34,975 nucleotides of DNA from a virus, in IMG/VR virus record IMGVR_UViG_3300013285_000039, positions 1 through 34,975 of that record; one strand, written 5' to 3'. The translations under genes and the position numbers were made by a program. Below, in pieces: positions 22,369 to 29,496 of the stretch (its first letter is position 1; the number at the start of each line of letters is the position of its first letter). The notes beneath the pieces were generated by a model that was not told the origin of the DNA, made no database searches, and saw only the letters and a list, made by a program, of their open reading frames with translations.

Positions 22369-24171
22369 ATGTCCGTCCAAACCACCTTTCCCGGTTTTAA
22401 TGCCAATAACTGCACTCCGCTGTTCTTCGGCGTTGATGGCAGCACTGGCGCATCACTCACCCGAGCCGACATCCGGCCCTTCACGAAGGACGACTTCGCT
22501 GCACAGGGAATGAAGGAGGTCGGTATGGACCGTATCATCGCCCAGACCAAAGAGGCTCGACTCATTGGTGTTCCCCAGCGGGCCTTGATGGATCTGATCC
22601 TCTCTCGGCATGCCCCAATCAAGGAAGGGTCCGCCGGCCCGAGCCAGTCCGTTATCGCTCCGTACCGACTTATCCCGCGCCGGTCGGTTGTGAACATCAA
22701 CTACTTCTTGGTTGGTGCCGGCTCCGCAACGCAACCCAGCGATCCCGCAACCCCGTTCCCGAACACCCTGCCTGCCACCGCGTGGTATCTCACGGTCACC
22801 GCCTCTACTGGCGGGTTCGGTAGCGCGATCAACAACATCGAGCGGTACTTCCTGCCTGGGATGTATCTCTCCGTTGAGACCACTGCCCGCCACGTTGGAA
22901 CTGCCTGGCAAACCTTCGTTGGCGGTGGCGCCATCGACTCTGGTCTGCAGCTGCAGTTCCGAGTTGTTGCCGCGGTTGGTAAGCTCGGCGACGCAACTAC
23001 GGCGTACCTAGTTGTTGCTCCCACGGAATTTCAGTCACAGGAGGCGTCGGCCTCCGGTTGGGCTGCCTACTCTGCTGACTCCACCACCGGGTCCGCGCCG
23101 TTCCAGAACGCCCGCGTTGCCAGCACTCAGGTCACCAAGGGCACCTTGCTGATCCTGGCGAACAGCGTCAGCGACAGGGAAGCCTGGTGCTACCAGCCGC
23201 CGGCCATCAACAACCTCGGACTGATCGAGCGTTGGCGCCAGACCTACCGATGGACCCACCAGTACGACGACGAATACGTCAAGGCTCTGGAGGCTCCTCT
23301 CACAAGCGAGTTCTTCAAGAAGTTCCGCACCCTTCCGATTGCTGAGCAGCGCCGGCAGCAGGAAATGCTGAACCAGAAGTGGTATTTCAACACCGTCTTC
23401 TACGGCCAGCGAATCAGTGACCAGCAGACCGTCGGAAACTGGCTGAACCTACCTCAGGTGACCGACATCACCAACCCCGGCAATGTGCTGGAGTACAAGT
23501 CGAACACACTCGGAATCCGGACCCAGCTCGGAGAGTGCGGCAAGATCCTCGACCTGAACGGTGGAGCTCTGAACATCGATACCATCATGCTTCTGGCCTA
23601 CAACCTGAAGCGCGAGCGCGGCAACGATGGCTCTGACATTCAGACCATCGACATCATGACGGATCGTTTCACAAAAGCGAAGATCCGCGATTTGATGGTA
23701 TCGTACTACAAGGCAAAGTACGGCGCCAACATCACAATCATGATGCAGCTCAACCAGAAGCTGGTTGCGAGCGTCACGAATCGGATGGTGTTCGAGTACG
23801 ATACCTACGACCTGCCTGATCAGGGCGTGTCGATCTCGATCTTCACCGACACGTTCTTCGACGACCGCATCGGTGCCGCCCAGAGTCTGGGTGCGAGCGG
23901 TGGAAATAAGTTCCGAGCCAAGTCGATGTGGTTAATCGACTGGTCGGACATCAGCATCGATGTCCACGGAAACCGGTCTGTCACCCGCCAGACCAACGTG
24001 GCCGACGACATCTATAACTGCGTGATTGATCCCAACATCAATCACTACAAGCTGAACTCCCGCACCATCGAGGTGGCTGTTGGCAATGTGAATCGCCACT
24101 GCCTCATCGAGAACTTCAGTGATGCATGTCCGACGGTCAGCGTCTCTAGCTGCGCCGTGACTCTGGTGTAA
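22369..24171 (+). CDS. Major capsid protein
   Basis: 600 residues following scaffold. It has the mixed alpha/beta composition of coat proteins: a long N-arm (residues 1-45), a helix with GMDRIIAQTKEARLIG, LIERWRQTYRWTHQYDDEY, and a C-terminal part with TIDIMTDRFTKAKIRDLM and FEYDTYDLPDQGVSISIFTD. The exact family was not recognised, but gene order (portal, scaffold, this, decoration-like protein) and size make the call strong. An HK97-type fold is expected but not shown. It is large for a coat protein, so an insertion domain is likely; residues about 110-270 are beta-rich and Gly/Ser/Thr-rich. Transcription hairpins flank the gene on both sides. Confidence 0.8.
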   Translation: MSVQTTFPGFNANNCTPLFFGVDGSTGASLTRADIRPFTKDDFAAQGMKEVGMDRIIAQTKEARLIGVPQRALMDLILSRHAPIKEGSAGPSQSVIAPYRLIPRRSVVNINYFLVGAGSATQPSDPATPFPNTLPATAWYLTVTASTGGFGSAINNIERYFLPGMYLSVETTARHVGTAWQTFVGGGAIDSGLQLQFRVVAAVGKLGDATTAYLVVAPTEFQSQEASASGWAAYSADSTTGSAPFQNARVASTQVTKGTLLILANSVSDREAWCYQPPAINNLGLIERWRQTYRWTHQYDDEYVKALEAPLTSEFFKKFRTLPIAEQRRQQEMLNQKWYFNTVFYGQRISDQQTVGNWLNLPQVTDITNPGNVLEYKSNTLGIRTQLGECGKILDLNGGALNIDTIMLLAYNLKRERGNDGSDIQTIDIMTDRFTKAKIRDLMVSYYKAKYGANITIMMQLNQKLVASVTNRMVFEYDTYDLPDQGVSISIFTDTFFDDRIGAAQSLGASGGNKFRAKSMWLIDWSDISIDVHGNRSVTRQTNVADDIYNCVIDPNINHYKLNSRTIEVAVGNVNRHCLIENFSDACPTVSVSSCAVTLV

Positions 24172-24193
24172 TCGCCAAGGATTCAATCAATAG

Positions 24194-24216
24194 CCCCGGG
24201 GCGCAAAACCCCGGGG
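24194..24216 (+). terminator. Strong GC hairpin after the capsid gene
   Basis: CCCCGGGG, loop CGCAAAA, CCCCGGGG: a perfect 8-bp stem, 23 bases after the capsid stop. No T-run follows (AGTAAAAAC), so it may stabilise the capsid mRNA 3' end or pause transcription rather than terminate it. Confidence 0.55.
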
Positions 24217-24239
24217 AGTAAAAACAAACTCCCCAATTT

Positions 24240-24674
24240 ATGGCCAAATCCGAAGCCCCTCTCCACCAAGTTGGTGCCACTCAAATACCTCAAGACAAAG
24301 TCGGCGGTCGTCGCGTATTCGCTGACGAAGTTGTGGCCGAAGGCGGGCTCACCCAATGGGTCGCCCAGACTGCCCCCGTCGTCGTACTGGCTGCGGCCGG
24401 TACAAACCAAGCCACCGCATCCGCAATCACCTTGGTTCCGATCACGAAGGTTACCGGCGGAGATGGCACCAAAGGTGTCGTTCTCCCGCAGCCAACAGGA
24501 GCACTTGCCAGCACTATGCGTGTGGTCTCTGTGAGTGGCGCATTGAAGGTTTACCCCCCAGTCGGAGGAACCATCAATGGCGGATCCGTGAACGCCAACA
24601 TCACCCTGTCTCAGAACATTCCCGCTGAATTCACCTGCCTTGACGGCCTGACCTGGTTCAGCCGATTCAGCTGA
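24240..24674 (+). CDS. Capsid decoration/head-fibre-like protein
   Basis: 144 residues. The pattern GTNQATASAITLVPITKVTGG, KGVVLPQPTGA, MRVVSVSGALKVYPPVGGTINGG and ECT-type ending FTCLDGLTWFSRFS matches a beta-sandwich domain common in phages directly after the coat gene: A-T-x-I, G-V-x-L-P, V-x-N/S-x-x-x-x-x-V-Y-P-x-x-G-x-x-I-N-G, C-x-x-x-x-x-W. Such proteins decorate capsids or form head fibres. It lies between two hairpins, so its expression may be linked to that of the coat protein. Confidence 0.65.
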   Translation: MAKSEAPLHQVGATQIPQDKVGGRRVFADEVVAEGGLTQWVAQTAPVVVLAAAGTNQATASAITLVPITKVTGGDGTKGVVLPQPTGALASTMRVVSVSGALKVYPPVGGTINGGSVNANITLSQNIPAEFTCLDGLTWFSRFS

Positions 24675-24713
24675 TCAATTTTGGCTGCGTTCTCTCCCGC
24701 AGCCATCCCGACG

Positions 24714-24750
24714 CCCCCAGGTGCAGCGTGAGTTGTGCCTGGGGGTTTTT
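24714..24750 (+). terminator. Rho-independent terminator
   Basis: CCCCCAGG (24714-24721) pairs with CCTGGGGG (24738-24745) over a 16-base loop and is followed by TTTTT (24746-24750). It ends the head-gene block and lies 8 bp before the lipoprotein ATG. Confidence 0.8.
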
Positions 24751-24757
24751 GGTAGCT

Positions 24758-25552
24758 ATGAAAAAGTACATCCCACTCCTGCTGGTGCCAGCCATTGCTG
24801 GATGCGTTCTATTCCACCCTGCTGAGAGGGCTCAAAAGAAAGCCCTATCCAAAGCCGCGGCGAGCGATACCTACATGGCTGAGGAGGCAAAGTCGATGAC
24901 TACGGCCGCGCTCGACGCGCTCCAGCGGGCGCCGACGAACGCTCCGGTAAACATGGCAAAAGCGTTTCTGGAGCGCGACCAGCAGATCCTTGGGCTGCCA
25001 GTGCAGCGGATCGACGTGGATTCCCTCCTGGCTTCAAACAGGGTGGCGATAGACGACCTGCGCCGCAGGTTTGATGTCCAGCAGGCAAGGTTCGAGGAGC
25101 GGGCGTCCATTCAGCGGGAGCTGAAGGAGGTCAATGATCGTCTTGCTGAGATGGGGAAGCTCTACGAGCAGGAGAAGGCCAAGCACGTCTGGCGCAGAAT
25201 CTGGGAGTGGGCGATCGGCACGTTGGGGTTCGGCGGTCTAATTGCCATCGTGATTTTCTGCCCCGTGGTGATTCCGATCATTGGATCGCTGTTTGGATCC
25301 TTGGTCTCATCGTTTCCACAGATCGGCCACTTCATTGGACTGGTCTCCAAGCCGGCCGCGGACGCCGTCATCAAGGGAATCGGTGAGGCTAGGGCCAAGC
25401 TCAAGCTCACCGCAGATGTAGCACCGGAAAAGACCTACACAGCGAAGGATGCGCTCGCCCTGTTGGACTCCGAGCTCAAGGAGGCCACTGAAGTTGGAAG
25501 CGCAAACTTCAAGAAGTTCGTCGATTTCTCACGTCAAAAACTCAACGTATGA
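24758..25552 (+). CDS. Spanin-like lipoprotein with transmembrane segment
   Basis: 264 residues from ATG at 24758; a GTG at 24728 in frame lies inside the terminator hairpin and is unlikely. The signal peptide MKKYIPLLLVPAIAGC carries a lipobox with Cys16. Residues about 95-143 are a charged coiled coil (DDLRRRFDVQQARFEER, ELKEVNDRLAEMGKLYEQEK). Residues about 152-183 are strongly hydrophobic, and an 80-residue helical tail follows. An outer-membrane lipid anchor, a coiled coil and an inner-membrane segment in one chain is the plan of unimolecular spanins that fuse the two membranes at lysis, though the long C-terminal tail is unusual. It overlaps the holin-like gene by ATGA. Confidence 0.5.
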   Translation: MKKYIPLLLVPAIAGCVLFHPAERAQKKALSKAAASDTYMAEEAKSMTTAALDALQRAPTNAPVNMAKAFLERDQQILGLPVQRIDVDSLLASNRVAIDDLRRRFDVQQARFEERASIQRELKEVNDRLAEMGKLYEQEKAKHVWRRIWEWAIGTLGFGGLIAIVIFCPVVIPIIGSLFGSLVSSFPQIGHFIGLVSKPAADAVIKGIGEARAKLKLTADVAPEKTYTAKDALALLDSELKEATEVGSANFKKFVDFSRQKLNV

Positions 25553-25854
25553 GCCTAATTCAGCACGCCAGCGAACTTGTTTCAAACCTGCTGTCACAGC
25601 CAGACCACCCCCGGGACTCCATACCGGTCGCAGTCGTTAAGGGGGCGATTGGTGTGGCGGCGGCTACCGGCCCCGTTATCGCGTCACGGCTAGTCACCGT
25701 AGAGTTGTGGATGAAGCTCGGCGCTATTGGGTGTGGAATCTTGGTTTCGATCCTCACCGGAATATCGATCGGCATGACCATCGAGCGGAAGATTCGACTT
25801 CGGCATGAGGAGATGAAGCAGGGCCACATCATCAGGACCCAGGATCCAAGTTGA
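25549..25854 (+). CDS. Holin-like membrane protein
   Basis: 101 residues with two hydrophobic segments: about 27-48 (VAVVKGAIGVAAATGPVIASRL) and 54-77 (WMKLGAIGCGILVSILTGISIGM). A charged C-terminus follows (IERKIRLRHEEMKQG). This is the plan of small phage holins with a cytoplasmic basic tail. ATGA overlap with the spanin-like gene gives a compact lysis pair, but no endolysin gene is next to it. Confidence 0.5.
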   Translation: MSLIQHASELVSNLLSQPDHPRDSIPVAVVKGAIGVAAATGPVIASRLVTVELWMKLGAIGCGILVSILTGISIGMTIERKIRLRHEEMKQGHIIRTQDPS

Positions 25855-25885
25855 CTTTTCTGCCACCCTTTTTCAAAGGTATCAC

Positions 25886-26260
25886 ATGGCCAAATACTTT
25901 CGGCTCGTAGCCAGCATTGGAACTCCCACGTTTCGCCCCATCAACCACTACATGGGTGTGTGGTACGGAGTTGCTGAGGTGAATGACGATGTTGAGATTG
26001 CTCGCCTCACTGCGGCTGGATGCCAGGAGATCACTGAGGCTGAGTACGAGGATCAGCTGGCAAAAAAAAAGGCACTGGACTCATCGACGGGATTGGATTT
26101 TCGGCCACTCCACAACGGAGCTGCCCAACCTGCGGCCCCAAAGGCTCCAGAGCCCCCTAAGGACATTAAGGCTGAGGACCTACGCTCCGCAGAGACCATC
26201 CCCGCGCCGGCTACCCCGCCGGTCCCCTCACTGCCTGAGCCCAAGAAGGCGTCGAAATGA
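25886..26260 (+). CDS. Small Pro-rich protein, unknown function
   Basis: 124 residues. Residues 1-60 look folded (YFRLVASIGTPTFRPINHYMGVWYGVAEV, ITEAEYEDQL). The rest is Pro/Ala/Glu-rich and probably disordered. No family recognised. A run of nine A at 26062-26070 contains an in-frame A-AAA-AAG heptamer. It is coupled by ATGA to the connector gene, so a head-completion role is possible. Confidence 0.55.
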   Translation: MAKYFRLVASIGTPTFRPINHYMGVWYGVAEVNDDVEIARLTAAGCQEITEAEYEDQLAKKKALDSSTGLDFRPLHNGAAQPAAPKAPEPPKDIKAEDLRSAETIPAPATPPVPSLPEPKKASK

Positions 26261-27903
26261 CCTGGAAGGACTTCAAGAAGTCCGTCGATCAGCTACTGCT
26301 GATCGATCGGCGCAGGCTCGGAGCCCAGGAGTTTATCGACCAACAGATCCTTGTTGCCGTCGGCGACATCCAGCGCCTGATCGACTATTACCGCCGCGGC
26401 ATCACCTCCACCTTCGAGCACGACGATGTTGCGCGAGACGGATTCGCCTCCAAGCTGGAACTCCCGGCCGGAGCCAATCTTCAGCAGATCTTCCACGTCA
26501 GGTCTGGCAACAGCATCGCCAAGCGGCCCCTCTACGAGTACCCGTTCACCAACAGGTTTGACCTTGTGGCTGGCGTGGTTGGTTTAGACTCCAGGACCAA
26601 CTCGTTCTTCCGGTACTCCATCGACTATCGAGATGGAGCCAAGAGCATGTGGGTGTACCCAATGATCACCGACGGGTACTCGATTCAAGTCGTCTGGGAT
26701 GCGATCTCCGGCCGCAATGATTTCGACTACAAGGACACTGACGAGGTTCCGTTCGATCGGCCCTTCCAGAATTTGGTATTCCTGTACGTCAAGATGATGC
26801 TCGCCCGGGACGTCAACGGGAACGCGGTGGCATTCAAGAGCTACTCCGACAGTTACAGACTAGCAATCGCCAGCCTCTACTCAGAGGTGCAGGATCGCCT
26901 GCGACTAAAACGCGCAGAGGCCGAAGCTAGCTGCAGACCTTGCGCCTCCCCTGCCTCTGAGGTGTTTGGGGCCACTCAACTGATCGGATCCGCGTGCGAG
27001 TCTCCAGTCATGGGAGCCATCACAACATCGGGCTGCACCATCCCAAAGAAGCCAGAGATAGAGTGGGTGATGTTCGGTGACAGTGGCGACACCACAACCA
27101 TCCAGGACACGATCGCCGTGGCCACCGGCGTTAAGGCGATCAACCCCGACTTCATTGTCCACCTTGGTGATGCAGCCTACGGAACAGGTGGTCAGATCGG
27201 CGGCGCGATGCCACTGCTGCGAGACCTCTTCGAGAAGCACTACCACAACTTCCTGCAGCAGGGCCGGATGTACCTAGCGTTCGGAAACCACGACCTGGAG
27301 TCTTATTACGGGGACAATCTATTCTCCGTGGTTCCATCCATTTGTGGGCTCGTCGGGAATGGTCGCCCCAACCACAAGCTTTGGTACGAGTTCGCTAAAG
27401 GTGATGTGCGGTTTTTCGTACTGAACAGCGGATCTTCAGATTCCGACTCCAACCTGTTCTTGGACGAGCAGAAGGACTGGTTGCGCCACCGGGTCTGCGC
27501 CGCCAAGGAGAAGTGGCTCGTGGCGGTACACCACCGACCGCAGTACACCTCGGACGCGAACTACCACCCTGGCAGCTCGGTAATGCGGACGCTCAACCTG
27601 CACACGCTTGGAATCGACCTAGTGGTGAGTGCCCATGGCCACAACTACGAGCGCGTTCTCGACCCGTATGGACTCATGCACGTTGTGTGCGGCCTTGGAG
27701 GTGCCCCGCGTCGAGCGAAGGCCGTGAGCGGCCTGCCATCTGGATCCCAGTTTTTCTACAACAGCCAGCCTGGATTCCTGCATTTCACCGCGTCGGAGGA
27801 TGCGATGCAGTTCACGCTGATGGGTGTAGACGGAAAACCAATCGACCGAGTCACTCTGGAGAAATCCACCCCACGGGTGGTTGAGTGCTACGGATATGCC
27901 TGA
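26257..27903 (+). CDS. Head-tail connector fused to metallophosphoesterase
   Basis: 548 residues. Residues 1-220 resemble phage adaptor proteins: a helical start (FKKSVDQLLLIDRRRLGAQEF), QQILVAVGDIQRLIDYYRRG, beta strands, then long helices ending SEVQDRLRLKRAEAEA. Residues about 265-548 are a calcineurin-like phosphoesterase of the purple-acid-phosphatase type: FGDSGDT (Asp275), HLGDAAY (304-305), FGNHDLE (343-346), VHHRP (425-426), SAHGHNYER (His460, His462). All metal ligands seem present. The join (221-264) is Cys/Ser/Pro-rich. The enzyme domain would sit at the virion neck. Overlaps the next gene by 8 bp. Confidence 0.75.
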   Translation: MTWKDFKKSVDQLLLIDRRRLGAQEFIDQQILVAVGDIQRLIDYYRRGITSTFEHDDVARDGFASKLELPAGANLQQIFHVRSGNSIAKRPLYEYPFTNRFDLVAGVVGLDSRTNSFFRYSIDYRDGAKSMWVYPMITDGYSIQVVWDAISGRNDFDYKDTDEVPFDRPFQNLVFLYVKMMLARDVNGNAVAFKSYSDSYRLAIASLYSEVQDRLRLKRAEAEASCRPCASPASEVFGATQLIGSACESPVMGAITTSGCTIPKKPEIEWVMFGDSGDTTTIQDTIAVATGVKAINPDFIVHLGDAAYGTGGQIGGAMPLLRDLFEKHYHNFLQQGRMYLAFGNHDLESYYGDNLFSVVPSICGLVGNGRPNHKLWYEFAKGDVRFFVLNSGSSDSDSNLFLDEQKDWLRHRVCAAKEKWLVAVHHRPQYTSDANYHPGSSVMRTLNLHTLGIDLVVSAHGHNYERVLDPYGLMHVVCGLGGAPRRAKAVSGLPSGSQFFYNSQPGFLHFTASEDAMQFTLMGVDGKPIDRVTLEKSTPRVVECYGYA

Positions 27904-28474
27904 GCGGGTACTGATCCAGGGCTACGACGAAAACCACGACTGGCTTGCGGAGATTACGCTCCCAAGGATGCGGGCGTGGTGTGACGCCAATGGCTGGGAG
28001 CACCGGCCAGTGCGCTTCCCAATCTCGCTAGCCGAGGACTACAACTTCCGCAAGTATCCGCTGGTGCTCGACGCACTTAACCAAGGTATCGAGACAGTAG
28101 TGTGGTGTGATCTCGACGTGGTTCCGGTGTCTGGGCGTCAGCTCGAAACTCACGGCGCACACATCAGCATATCGCTTGATCGGTGCGGCATCTGCGCTGG
28201 ATTCGTGGCGTACGAAAACAGTGAGTGGACTCGGCAATTCGTTACCGGACTGCTCGCGATCATCCCGAAGGTCGGCAGATACCACTGCCATGAACAGGAG
28301 TGCCTTAAGGCGGTGGTCAACATCGGCGAGGCTGTCCACAACGTCCGAACCATCCCAGAGAGCGTGGTGGCCAACCCATGCACCCCGCTTGATTCTCGTC
28401 CTACCTTTTTCCACCTCTGGGCGAATCGAGGGAGGGCCATGGTCCTTAACGAAATACTCAAGCTATGCATCTAA
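27896..28474 (+). CDS. Glycosyltransferase-like protein
   Basis: 192 residues from ATG at 27896; a TTG at 27881 would add five residues. RVLIQGYDENHDWLAEITLPRMRAWCDANGW is a GT-A-like first strand and helix. NFRKYPLVLDALNQGIETVVWCDLDVVPVSG gives the D-x-D metal/nucleotide-sugar site (Asp72, Asp74), followed by GICAGFVAYENSEWTRQF and a C-terminal FFHLW segment. The layout matches small galactosyl/mannosyltransferase-like proteins with a W-x-D-x-D motif. It overlaps both neighbours (8 bp before, 10 bp after), so it is co-translated with the connector fusion and the propeller protein. Confidence 0.6.
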   Translation: MPERVLIQGYDENHDWLAEITLPRMRAWCDANGWEHRPVRFPISLAEDYNFRKYPLVLDALNQGIETVVWCDLDVVPVSGRQLETHGAHISISLDRCGICAGFVAYENSEWTRQFVTGLLAIIPKVGRYHCHEQECLKAVVNIGEAVHNVRTIPESVVANPCTPLDSRPTFFHLWANRGRAMVLNEILKLCI

Positions 28475-29475
28475 GCTCTGAGATCAATTTCAGCCAATGG
28501 CTGTCGATACCCCTCCCGAGCTCAGTAAGTGCGGCCCTCGCACTCAACCGGCCGATGCCTCCGAAGTTCTGGATGCTGAATCGCTACCGATTCCCAATGC
28601 CCGACATGAGGGCGTACAACCCATCAATCATGAGGTTTCCAGATGGTGTGATTCGCATGACGTATCGCCGGCATGGGTTGGCCGACGCCAGCGCGGCGAT
28701 TCCGGGTGACAGGTCCGAAGTGGTTATTTGCGATCTCGACGAGCAGCTGGAGAAGCCAACAAACCACCGGGTGATTTCCGGAATGGTTGGCCCCAACAGC
28801 GAGGACGCCAGACTGTTCATGCATGCTGGCGTCCCACAAATCGCCTACACAGCCGCGGAGTACCGAAAGGACGCCGGGTGGATCTGCCATCTTGAGTGTG
28901 GTGCGCTGGCGCCAGATGGGTCGTGGGACTCGGTTGTGTTCCATAGGCAGACAGACTACGGAGTGAACCGGATCTTCATGGAGAAGAACTGGTCGTGGTT
29001 CTCCGACGGAACCAATCTGAGGTTTGTTTACTCCATCGCTCCGTTGGTGGTTTTTGACCACGGAAGCCGAAATCCAAGCATTCACCGGCACATGGCTGAG
29101 TGGGTTTTTGGAGTTCCACACGGGGGAACCCCGCCGATTTGGGCGGATGGGTTATGGATCAGTTTTTGCCACTCGTATCGGATCTGCGCCAAAAACAAGC
29201 GCCAGTACTTCCTTGGAGCTTATGCGTTCGACTCCGAGATGAAGCTGCAAAAGTTCACCAGATGGCCGATCATGGCAGGATCCGAGGCTGAGGGGTTTAT
29301 CTTCAACACCACCTCGTCGACATGGCATCCAACGGTGGTTTTCCCATGCGGTGCGATCTTCGAAAAGGACATGTGGACGGTATCCATTGGCGTCAATGAC
29401 TCCTGGTGCGGAATGATTCAATTCCACAGGGACTGGCTGAACACGCTCTTGCAACCTGTCCCAGTATCGGGATGA
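28465..29475 (+). CDS. Glycosidase-like five-bladed propeller protein (GH130/GH43-like)
   Basis: 336 residues. Repeated blade-like units are visible: AYNPSIMRFPDGVIRMTYRR, GPNSEDARLFMHAGVPQIAYTAAEY, FMEKNWSWFSDGTNLRFVYSI, GTPPIWADGLWISFCHSY and TSSTWHPTVVFPCGAIFEKDMWTVSIGVND. N-P-S-I, N-S-E-D-A-R and M-E-K-N-W recall beta-propeller glycoside hydrolases and phosphorylases (GH130 and relatives), where an Asp/Glu in these loops acts on mannosides or similar sugars. The catalytic residue could not be assigned with certainty. It overlaps the glycosyltransferase gene by 10 bp. Confidence 0.5.
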   Translation: MHLSSEINFSQWLSIPLPSSVSAALALNRPMPPKFWMLNRYRFPMPDMRAYNPSIMRFPDGVIRMTYRRHGLADASAAIPGDRSEVVICDLDEQLEKPTNHRVISGMVGPNSEDARLFMHAGVPQIAYTAAEYRKDAGWICHLECGALAPDGSWDSVVFHRQTDYGVNRIFMEKNWSWFSDGTNLRFVYSIAPLVVFDHGSRNPSIHRHMAEWVFGVPHGGTPPIWADGLWISFCHSYRICAKNKRQYFLGAYAFDSEMKLQKFTRWPIMAGSEAEGFIFNTTSSTWHPTVVFPCGAIFEKDMWTVSIGVNDSWCGMIQFHRDWLNTLLQPVPVSG

Positions 29476-29496
29476 TACCCTCCGAAACGGGTTACC

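Noticed and set aside
25983-26561. 192-codon plus-strand frame overlapping the connector gene
   Set aside because: It is extremely Arg/Pro/Leu-rich and out of frame with two adjoining genes linked by ATGA; treated as a shadow.
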